The notes under the pieces are model-generated. The model was not told where the DNA came from, searched no databases, and saw only the letters and a list, made by a program, of their open reading frames with translations. A stretch of 6,161 bases of DNA from an uncultured Spirochaetaceae bacterium (GTDB lineage Bacteria; Spirochaetota; Spirochaetia; Treponematales; Treponemataceae): contig CACXDK010000008.1 in NCBI GenBank assembly GCA_902766345.1, positions 1 to 6,161 on the forward strand, written 5' to 3'. Shown here piece after piece: positions 1-4,533 of this stretch. Each line of letters starts with the position of its first letter. The first letter of the stretch is position 1. The translations under genes were made by a program, and so were the position numbers.

Positions 1-77
1 GGTTTAACAACTGCCGGTTTTGCAGCAGGACGCACCAACTCCTTTCCAGTCTTTTCATTTTTAGGGGTCACAGCCAT
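1..77 (-). CDS. 5' end of an unidentified protein, Lys/Pro/Ala-rich N-terminus (partial)
   Basis: Twenty-five complete codons are visible on the minus strand from an ATG at 77-75; the gene then leaves the window at base 1. The visible start reads MAVTPKNEKTGKELVRPAAK and continues PAVVKP. It is polar and rich in Lys, Pro and Ala, with no signal peptide or membrane segment, so it looks like a disordered cytoplasmic N-terminus. The start is well supported: a strong Shine-Dalgarno sequence (GAGGTG) sits 8 nt upstream. It follows the phosphoesterase gene by 48 bp on the same strand, so it may be the last visible member of the FHA-phosphoesterase unit, although an inverted repeat lies between them. 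I do not recognise the family and give no function. A partner in phospho-signalling is only a guess from context. Confidence 0.72.
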   Translation of the reverse strand, partial: MAVTPKNEKTGKELVRPAAKPAVVK

Positions 78-85
78 AATTTTCC

Positions 86-91
86 CACCTC
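86..91 (-). promoter_or_regulatory. Shine-Dalgarno sequence of the leftmost partial gene
   Basis: The minus strand reads GAGGTG, within a longer AGAGGTGGG, 8 nt before the ATG at 77. This is one of the best anti-16S matches in the window and fixes the start of the partial gene. It contrasts with the FHA and trpR genes, which lack any such motif. Confidence 0.8.
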
Positions 92-104
92 TGTTAAGTT
101 ATTC

Positions 105-141
105 TATAATATCAGACTGCCAAAATCATACTGATATTATA
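105..141. repeat. 11-bp perfect inverted repeat spanning the phosphoesterase stop codon
   Basis: TATAATATCAG (105-115) and CTGATATTATA (131-141) are exact reverse complements, separated by 15 nt. On the minus strand the first arm is the last codons of the phosphoesterase gene (Asp-Ile-Ile-Ser), its TGA stop lies in the loop, and the second arm ends 13 nt before the Shine-Dalgarno sequence of the next gene. Only 2 of 11 pairs are G-C and no T-run follows on either strand, so it is not a classical terminator. It could be an RNA stability or attenuation hairpin, an operator, or a pair of opposed -10 boxes, since each arm contains TATAAT on one strand. Confidence 0.6.
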
Positions 142-1145
142 TCTTCATCAGGATTAAAACTCTCTGCAGAACAAACAACAGCAATATTCATTTCCATAGG
201 ATTGTGAATCTGAATGTAACGGCCGTTTTGTCTTAAATTATAAGTACCATCAACAGGACGATGCCCACCAAACCACAAAGAAGTTCCGTCATCTTCCTTA
301 CCACTCAAAATAGAGAACTGACGGACAGAACTGTTTTCTTCAGCCTGATCATTTGCAGTCCAAGTAAAATCAAGGATTAAATCGCCATTATCATGATAAT
401 TTACAATTTCATTACGGGTATATGGTCTGAAAGGCTCCGCATGACTAATACCAAAATCACGGAATAAAGCAACAATAGGAAGATTTGTTTCAAAACAGTT
501 TATAAGATGCAGAACAACATCTCCATACAACTCATCAACAAATTCCTTTACCATAGAACCTTCAAGAGCATATTTTCTAAATGGGTGGTCACCCCCACCT
601 TCTTTATTCAAAATATTTTCATGATTTCCTTTTAAGAAATGAAAATGTTCAGGGAAAGCGTTTTTTAACTCCATAACTGCCATCATAGTTGAAAAGCAGT
701 CCATCATTTCCTGCTGCATAGGCTCACAGTTTATATTACCGTTTTCAACCCATTCCTTATAGGAACAGATCCATCTGTCACGCGATTCTACAGGAGATTC
801 AGTATGAACACCATCGCCCACACACACCACGTACAGTTTTCCTTTTGCAAGAGCAGAAAGCAAAGATTCTCCTTCAAAAGAGCATTGCATCAACTGAATG
901 AGAAAGTCTGGCCGACCATGAAGATCAGGAACAATAACAACAGGGAGATTGTCGTATGAAAAATCAAGCAAGCCCCCTGCAGAACCATCAGTTGCTTTTG
1001 GCCTATATGAAGAAGATTCGTTTTCAAGAGTAGATACAGTCCTGTCAAGAAGAGAAACAAGTTCTTCTTCAGAAGGAAGTCTGCAACAGTCACGGTAAGA
1101 CTGAATCCTCAGCCTTAGACCTTCACATTGTTCTTCTGTAAGCAT
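126..1145 (-). CDS. PPP/calcineurin-like metallophosphoesterase
   Basis: A cytoplasmic protein of 339 aa with the metal-ligand series of calcineurin-like phosphoesterases in the usual order: PDLHGR (Asp74, His76), GDGVH (Asp111), GNHEN (Asn174, His175), GISHAEP (His235) and GGHRP (His295). By family knowledge these bind two divalent metals and hydrolyse phosphoesters; the substrate here is unknown. The second motif differs from GDxVDRG of Ser/Thr phosphatases: Asp-Arg-Gly is replaced by His114-Thr-Glu, so a protein phosphatase role is not assured. Residues 1-65 form a charged N-terminal extension before the catalytic core. The ATG lies 2 nt after the FHA stop (TAA-AA-ATG) with no Shine-Dalgarno sequence, suggesting termination-reinitiation coupling. 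Pairing with a phosphothreonine-binding FHA protein makes a phosphoprotein substrate attractive but inferred. No signal peptide is seen. Confidence 0.88.
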   Translation of the reverse strand: MLTEEQCEGLRLRIQSYRDCCRLPSEEELVSLLDRTVSTLENESSSYRPKATDGSAGGLLDFSYDNLPVVIVPDLHGRPDFLIQLMQCSFEGESLLSALAKGKLYVVCVGDGVHTESPVESRDRWICSYKEWVENGNINCEPMQQEMMDCFSTMMAVMELKNAFPEHFHFLKGNHENILNKEGGGDHPFRKYALEGSMVKEFVDELYGDVVLHLINCFETNLPIVALFRDFGISHAEPFRPYTRNEIVNYHDNGDLILDFTWTANDQAEENSSVRQFSILSGKEDDGTSLWFGGHRPVDGTYNLRQNGRYIQIHNPMEMNIAVVCSAESFNPDEDIISV

Positions 1146-1147
1146 TT

Positions 1148-1492
1148 TTATGCCATTACAATATCAGAAGAACCTACCGTTACTTTATCTCCCACATTCA
1201 GCTTAACAAACTTATCAGGAGGAATTCTTCTGTCATTCAGGAAAGTTCCATTAGTACTGCCTTCATCCTTCAAGAAATAAGCATCCTTAATTTTCTGAAT
1301 GATACAGTGGTGACGACTTGCAAGCTTGCTGTCAATTATAATGTCATTATCACCTTCACGACCTATTGTAATCTTTGCAACAAGTTCAATTTTCTTTTTA
1401 TTAAAAACAAGATAAGAAGCCTGCTGAAAGCGTGCAATATTATCAAGCTGCTTTCCAACAGGACTACTGGTTATAATTGTAGTTTCTGCCAT
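1148..1492 (-). CDS. Small single-domain FHA protein
   Basis: A protein of 114 aa, almost all of it one forkhead-associated domain from about residue 38 to 112. The diagnostic residues are present: Gly44-Arg45, Asn49-Asp50, Ser59-Arg60-His61 and Ser79-Thr80-Asn81-Gly82-Thr83. In characterised FHA domains the Arg, Ser and Asn contact a phosphothreonine peptide, so this copy should be binding-competent. The first 35 residues are a short tail (Thr-Thr near the N-terminus) that could be a phosphorylation site, as in small FHA adaptors such as GarA; that is inference. There is no kinase or membrane segment. It lies 45 bp after the hydrolase gene and is coupled to the phosphoesterase downstream. 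The ATG at 1492 has no Shine-Dalgarno sequence, and an extended -10 box ends 6 nt upstream, so its mRNA may be leaderless. Confidence 0.92.
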   Translation of the reverse strand: MAETTIITSSPVGKQLDNIARFQQASYLVFNKKKIELVAKITIGREGDNDIIIDSKLASRHHCIIQKIKDAYFLKDEGSTNGTFLNDRRIPPDKFVKLNVGDKVTVGSSDIVMA

Positions 1493-1498
1493 TTTTTA

Positions 1499-1507
1499 AA
1501 TATAACA
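1499..1507 (-). promoter_or_regulatory. Extended -10 promoter element immediately before the FHA gene
   Basis: The minus strand reads TGTTATATT, a TGn-extended -10 box (TATATT, 5 of 6 to TATAAT), whose last base is followed by exactly 6 nt and then the FHA ATG. Transcription would be expected to begin at or next to the A of the ATG. The -35 region at 17-bp spacing (TTTCTA, 1527-1522) is poor, which an extended -10 can tolerate. If real, the FHA, phosphoesterase and perhaps the next gene form a unit separate from the hydrolase gene. Confidence 0.5.
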
Positions 1508-1515
1508 CAGTTATT

Positions 1516-1538
1516 GAAAAATAGAAATAGCTATTTTC
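1516..1538 (-). terminator. Weak AU-rich hairpin after the hydrolase gene
   Basis: On the minus strand GAAAATAG (1538-1531, overlapping the TAG stop) can pair with CTATTTT (1524-1518) around a 6-nt loop, with a T-run in the second arm. The stem has one G-C pair and 6 A-U pairs, plus a possible G-U pair, so any termination would be weak. The same stretch contains the 12-bp palindrome AAATAGCTATTT (1525-1536). It may partly separate the hydrolase transcript from the FHA unit. Confidence 0.3.
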
Positions 1539-2656
1539 TAGTTTATATTAAAATTCGCTTCTATTAAGGATTTTACAAGCAACTGAACCGTCTTAGACAC
1601 AGCTTCCTTTGTTTTAGGACTAAGCTTTGAAGCCGACTTCATCATGCGCCCCACACTCTCAAAAAGGTTCGATGAAAGTTCAGAATTTGTCTTTGCCTTT
1701 GAATCATTTAAAACCATAAAGACAGTTTCAATAAACAGCTCTCTTTCTTCAAGCGAAAGCTCCGAAATCCAGTCATTAACAGCCCTGTCAACAAGCCGGC
1801 TTCGCCTGCCAGTTTCCGAGCAGGTAATAAAAGAAGTTCCCAGTAAATGCCAGGTAAAAGGATCATGCTGCATAAGCATATTCCAATCACCACATTCAAC
1901 CGTAGTAAAAGAATCTGAATGAGAAAAAAGCATGCCAATTACAGAAAGCCTAGGCACAAAAGAACGCTCTTTTTCCGCTATAGATTTATAATTTTCAGAC
2001 TCAAAAAACTCTTTCTTAAAACCAGGCCCGTCATTATTAAAAATCCATACAATTCTCTTTTTTACTTTGTCACAAACATTAGAAGCCGCATATAAGGCAA
2101 GATTTCCGCCTTTTGAATGCCCACCCACAAACAGACTACCCTTACAATATTTTGCAGCAGTTTCAAGATAAGCGGCAGCATCTTTCTGTGCAGGCACAGT
2201 ATCCATATATCCAAGATTAAAATCTTCTTTCCAACCGACTATAGAATCATCAGTACCGCGGTATGTAACAAAGCTCCAAGTCTTACAGCCCTTTCCTGCA
2301 AAGGTAAAGGTAACGGCACAAAACTGCTCTTCGTTTTCATAGTCAATTTTTTCAACATAGCCCCGCACTACCATTGCCCCAAAGCGTCTGGACTCACCGC
2401 AAGCCTTTAGCAAATCTACAGTCTTTTTATTTATAAGCATGCCCACATTACTGCGGTCTTCATAACCAGTTGAACAAAAGAATTTCTCACAGCAGTCAGC
2501 AAGCGTAATAACACCATCATCAAAAGCCTCTGTGGCAATTCCATTCAAATTTATATAACTCAGCTGAGAAAAAATCAAAGCATCAACTTCATTCAAAGGA
2601 CTTTGAGAAAAATCAAGATCACCGCGCCATGCAATATAATCAAGAATATCAGCCAT
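1538..2656 (-). CDS. DUF2974 (Mbeg1-like) alpha/beta-hydrolase, lipase-like
   Basis: A protein of 372 aa from the ATG at 2656, opening MADILDYIAWRGDL, a beginning I recognise as typical of DUF2974/Mbeg1-like proteins. The nucleophile elbow is GHSKGG at residues 179-184 (Ser181), following a lipase-class strand with TYRGTDDS (131-138). The segment FNNDGPG at 206-212 offers a candidate acid, Asp209; His246 (SHSDS) or His264 (QHDPF) could complete the triad, and I cannot decide which. The family is predicted to act on lipids or other esters, but no substrate is established. No signal peptide is seen, so it is probably cytosolic. An in-frame ATG at 2662 and a TTG at 2674 are alternative starts (374 or 378 aa); none has a Shine-Dalgarno sequence. 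It is divergent from purO and may share a symmetric promoter element with it. Confidence 0.85.
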   Translation of the reverse strand: MADILDYIAWRGDLDFSQSPLNEVDALIFSQLSYINLNGIATEAFDDGVITLADCCEKFFCSTGYEDRSNVGMLINKKTVDLLKACGESRRFGAMVVRGYVEKIDYENEEQFCAVTFTFAGKGCKTWSFVTYRGTDDSIVGWKEDFNLGYMDTVPAQKDAAAYLETAAKYCKGSLFVGGHSKGGNLALYAASNVCDKVKKRIVWIFNNDGPGFKKEFFESENYKSIAEKERSFVPRLSVIGMLFSHSDSFTTVECGDWNMLMQHDPFTWHLLGTSFITCSETGRRSRLVDRAVNDWISELSLEERELFIETVFMVLNDSKAKTNSELSSNLFESVGRMMKSASKLSPKTKEAVSKTVQLLVKSLIEANFNIN

Positions 2657-2680
2657 ACGCATACTATAGCACAAAGAAAC

Positions 2681-2709
2681 ATTCTATGCTAGAATGAACG
2701 CACAAACAA
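2681..2709. promoter_or_regulatory. Symmetric bidirectional promoter element between hydrolase gene and purO
   Basis: ATTCTATGCTAGAAT (2681-2695) is a perfect 6-3-6 inverted repeat, so TAGAAT (5 of 6 to TATAAT) appears on both strands. Rightward, TGCTAGAAT is a TGn-extended -10 box for purO, predicting an mRNA start near 2702 and a leader of about 34 nt containing the Shine-Dalgarno sequence. Leftward, TTGTTT (2709-2704) lies 17 bp from TAGAAT (2686-2681), predicting a start near 2674, 12-18 nt before the hydrolase ATGs. The same palindrome could instead be an operator. Spacing to both genes supports the promoter reading. Confidence 0.55.
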
Positions 2710-2722
2710 GAACTGGCTAAAC

Positions 2723-2728
2723 AGGAGA
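2723..2728 (+). promoter_or_regulatory. Shine-Dalgarno sequence of purO
   Basis: AGGAGA ends 7 nt before the ATG at 2736, an optimal position. It settles the purO start and shows that canonical initiation is used in this genome. Confidence 0.85.
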
Positions 2729-2735
2729 CAGAATA

Positions 2736-3449
2736 ATGAAACAGCAGTCTTTAAAAGAAGAACTGGCAGGAAATGAATATCCAGGACGCGGCATCATCAT
2801 TGGAAAATCACAGGATGGAAAATATGCAGTTGCAGCATATTTTATAATGGGCAGAAGCGAAAACAGCAGAAACAGAGTCTTTGTAACAGAAGGCGAAGGA
2901 ATTCGCACTCAGGCTTTTGATCCATCAAAAATGAAAGACCCAAGCCTTATTATCTACGCTCCGGTAAGAGTTCTTGGAAACGATACAATCGTTACTAACG
3001 GAGACCAGACAGACACCGTATACGACGGACTTGCAAAAGGACTTACCTTTGAACAGTCTTTGCGCTCACGTACATTTGAACCAGACGGACCAAACTTTAC
3101 ACCACGCATTTCAGCAGACCTTCACATTGAAAATGGAAATTACGATTTCAGCCTTTCAATCCTGAAAAGTGATGACGGCAATGAAGGCTCTTCAAACAGA
3201 TACACTTTCAGCTATGAGAATCCAAGAGCAGGCTTAGGAAGATTCATCCACACATACATGAAAGACGGAAATCCTCTTCCAAGCTACGAAGGAGAACCAA
3301 CTCTGGTAGATTTAACAGGTTCAATTGACGAACTTACCGACAGAATATGGAACAACCTCAATGCAGACAATAAAGTTTCCCTCTTTGTACGCTATATTGA
3401 CATTGCAAGCGGAAAATACGAAACAAGAATTGTAAACAAAAACAAATAA
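2736..3449 (+). CDS. purO: IMP cyclohydrolase, archaeal PurO type
   Basis: A protein of 237 aa belonging to the PurO/IMP_cyclohyd family (PF07826), which closes the ring of FAICAR to give IMP, the last step of de novo purine synthesis, in the cytosol. Recognisable conserved blocks are YPGRG (15-19), MGRSENSRNR (38-47), TNGDQTD (87-93), EPDGPNFTPRIS (115-126) and a GLGRF segment (166-170). Length is slightly above archaeal enzymes of about 200 aa and normal for bacterial members. Most bacteria use the C-terminal half of... rather the N-terminal cyclohydrolase domain of bifunctional PurH instead, so a stand-alone PurO implies a separate formyltransferase encoded elsewhere. No purine gene adjoins it: it looks monocistronic, with its own promoter element and a strong hairpin terminator 14 nt after the stop. 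There is no purine operator that I can recognise. Confidence 0.9.
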   Translation: MKQQSLKEELAGNEYPGRGIIIGKSQDGKYAVAAYFIMGRSENSRNRVFVTEGEGIRTQAFDPSKMKDPSLIIYAPVRVLGNDTIVTNGDQTDTVYDGLAKGLTFEQSLRSRTFEPDGPNFTPRISADLHIENGNYDFSLSILKSDDGNEGSSNRYTFSYENPRAGLGRFIHTYMKDGNPLPSYEGEPTLVDLTGSIDELTDRIWNNLNADNKVSLFVRYIDIASGKYETRIVNKNK

Positions 3450-3462
3450 AATAAGACAAAAT

Positions 3463-3516
3463 AAGTCCTATACAGAATGTTCCCAACGGAAAACCTGTAT
3501 AGGACTTTATTTTTTA
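3463..3516. terminator. Bidirectional intrinsic terminator between purO and trpR
   Basis: AAGTCCTATACAG (3463-3475) and CTGTATAGGACTT (3495-3507) are perfect 13-bp inverted repeats around a 19-nt loop. The loop can extend the stem through CC/GG (3482-3483 with 3488-3489). Rightward the stem runs into TTTATTTTTT (3506-3515), a good terminator for purO. Leftward it is followed by ATTTTGTC, a weaker U-tract that could serve the convergent trpR gene, whose stop is 25 bp from the stem. Confidence 0.88.
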
Positions 3517-3531
3517 AACAAATCTTCAGCA

Positions 3532-3855
3532 CTATTCTTCTGACTTTTCTTTAAGAATTTCCAATACCCTGCGGAAAGCAGAGTTTTCCTTTTTAAGCTC
3601 TCGAGAACCTCTTGTAATATTACAAAGTGACATATTATATTTTTTTGCAATTTCCCGCTGAGTAGTTCCAGCATCCAGTTCCTTAACAAGATGCCAACGG
3701 TTTGCAAAGTCCTTTAATTCTGCCGAGGTAAAAAGACATCCGAAAAAGTCATGTATAAGATTTTCATCAGAAATTCCAGCAAGAAGTGTGCATATTTCCA
3801 TTACCGCATCGCTATCTTTTTCATGTGGCAATGTATCAGTATTTCTTGTGCGCAT
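3532..3855 (-). CDS. trpR: TrpR-family transcriptional repressor
   Basis: A protein of 107 aa with the all-helical Trp-repressor fold signature. The helix-turn-helix lies at about 64-85 (TTQREIAKKYN through ITRGSREL). It closely resembles, from memory, the chlamydial and E. coli TrpR blocks QRELKNELG and ITRGSNSLK. Residues matching the E. coli tryptophan pocket include Thr43 (Thr44), Arg53 (Arg54) and Arg82 (Arg84), but Thr81 and Ser88 correspond to Asn79 and Glu86, and the linker before the HTH is one residue shorter. It may therefore bind tryptophan, another indole or amino acid ligand, or none (as for YerC/YecD relatives). TrpR dimers repress tryptophan genes; no trp genes are in this window. 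The start has no Shine-Dalgarno sequence, but TATAAT ends 6 nt before the ATG. It converges on purO and diverges from an exported-protein gene. Confidence 0.85.
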   Translation of the reverse strand: MRTRNTDTLPHEKDSDAVMEICTLLAGISDENLIHDFFGCLFTSAELKDFANRWHLVKELDAGTTQREIAKKYNMSLCNITRGSRELKKENSAFRRVLEILKEKSEE

Positions 3856-3861
3856 ATTTAA

Positions 3862-3890
3862 ATTATATCATTGTAAAGAATAAAAGTAAA
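3862..3890 (-). promoter_or_regulatory. Sigma-70-type promoter of trpR predicting a leaderless mRNA
   Basis: The minus strand carries TTTACT (3890-3885, 4 of 6 to TTGACA), a 17-bp spacer, and a perfect TATAAT (3867-3862). Six bases separate this box from the ATG at 3855, so the expected start point is the A of the ATG itself. No Shine-Dalgarno sequence exists to be lost. I see no CTAG-centred Trp operator over it. Confidence 0.65.
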
Positions 3891-3931
3891 CTAAAAGCAA
3901 ACCTAAAACCTGCCTAATGTAAAGATAAAAG
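3872..3931. repeat. Pair of near-identical direct repeats in the divergent trpR spacer
   Basis: TGTAAAGAATAAAAG (3872-3886) and TGTAAAGATAAAAG (3918-3931) differ by a single inserted A and start 46 bp apart. The first overlaps the trpR -35 box and spacer; the second lies about 30 bp before the ATG of the exported-protein gene. They are candidate binding sites for a regulator of both divergent genes, possibly TrpR itself. In such AT-rich DNA a chance match is possible. Confidence 0.4.
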
Positions 3932-3961
3932 AAAAAATGTATTTATACCGATTATATATAC

Positions 3962-4519
3962 ATGAAAAAACAGCACATATTAAAGGTCTTTTTTTCGATT
4001 TTCAGCATCCTCCAAGTACTATATGCACAGAATGCCCAGAACAGGAAGGATGAACCACTCCATCACAATCCATGGGAACTCATAATCTACCGCCCTGAAA
4101 ATGCAGGAGACATGAATGATGTCCGCTGCTATCTAAAAGTAGAAGATGCAGAAACAGGTGAAGATGTAACTTATACAAAACTAAAGGCAACTTATGAATG
4201 GGTAAGCATTCCAGACGTAGCAAATCCATATCAAAGCATCTACTATCTTGATGGTGGCATGGCAATGCACATAAACATAAAGAGTGGCAAGTACAAAATA
4301 CAGGTTTACACACCGTTTGAAAAACAAAACGGCGTATACACTACTAATACAAGCAAAGAAACATGGAATTCAAACATTTTTGAATATGACACCGCAAATC
4401 CGGCAAAAGTCATATTTGTATGCCCTACCGCAAACGATAACGGCTTTTATGATGGAGGATGGCATATTGACTATAAAGCCCCAAAATGGTTTAAATTTAC
4501 AAAGCCAAAACGACATTAA
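3962..4519 (+). CDS. Exported protein of unknown function, beta-rich
   Basis: A protein of 185 aa with a clear Sec signal peptide: Lys2-Lys3, a hydrophobic stretch at about 6-21, and a likely cleavage after Leu-Tyr-Ala (residue 22). There is no lipobox cysteine, so the mature product of about 163 aa should be periplasmic or secreted. The mature part alternates hydrophobic and polar residues and has SGKYKIQVYTP (108-118), reminiscent of the closing strand of Ig-like or carboxypeptidase-regulatory-type beta-sandwiches. Five Trp, two Cys (56 and 154, potentially disulfide-bonded) and a basic, aromatic C-terminus (APKWFKFTKPKRH) stand out. I do not recognise the family. The nucleotidase gene begins 14 nt downstream on the same strand, so the two are probably co-transcribed. 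The ATG has no Shine-Dalgarno sequence and no clearly better upstream start; AT-rich TATA-like sequence directly precedes it. Confidence 0.8.
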   Translation: MKKQHILKVFFSIFSILQVLYAQNAQNRKDEPLHHNPWELIIYRPENAGDMNDVRCYLKVEDAETGEDVTYTKLKATYEWVSIPDVANPYQSIYYLDGGMAMHINIKSGKYKIQVYTPFEKQNGVYTTNTSKETWNSNIFEYDTANPAKVIFVCPTANDNGFYDGGWHIDYKAPKWFKFTKPKRH

Positions 4520-4523
4520 ATAT

Positions 4524-4527
4524 GGAG
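4524..4527 (+). promoter_or_regulatory. Shine-Dalgarno sequence of the 5'-nucleotidase gene
   Basis: GGAG lies 6 nt before the ATG at 4534, inside the 14-bp gap after the preceding stop codon. It fixes the nucleotidase start and fits an operon arrangement. Confidence 0.78.
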
Positions 4528-4533
4528 AACATT

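Noticed and set aside
1644..2410. Plus-strand open frames opposite the DUF2974 hydrolase gene
   Set aside because: They lie opposite a well-supported conserved gene, including its GHSKGG region, and show no ribosome-binding sites or recognisable domains.
2654..2674. TTG at 2674 or ATG at 2662 as the start of the hydrolase
   Set aside because: Family members characteristically begin at the MxxILDY-like segment, matching the ATG at 2656. The TTG is intriguing because it coincides with the predicted transcription start, but a leaderless TTG start is unlikely; it is kept only as an alternative.
3856..3961. Classical Trp operator or tryptophan leader in the trpR spacer
   Set aside because: I found no CTAG-centred palindrome, no Trp-codon leader peptide and no terminator/antiterminator pair.
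3940..3961. Promoter for the 185-aa exported-protein gene
   Set aside because: The stretch is TATA-rich (for example TTTATA at 3942-3947 and TATATA at 3955-3960), but no hexamer combines good match, spacing and -35, so I did not call a site.
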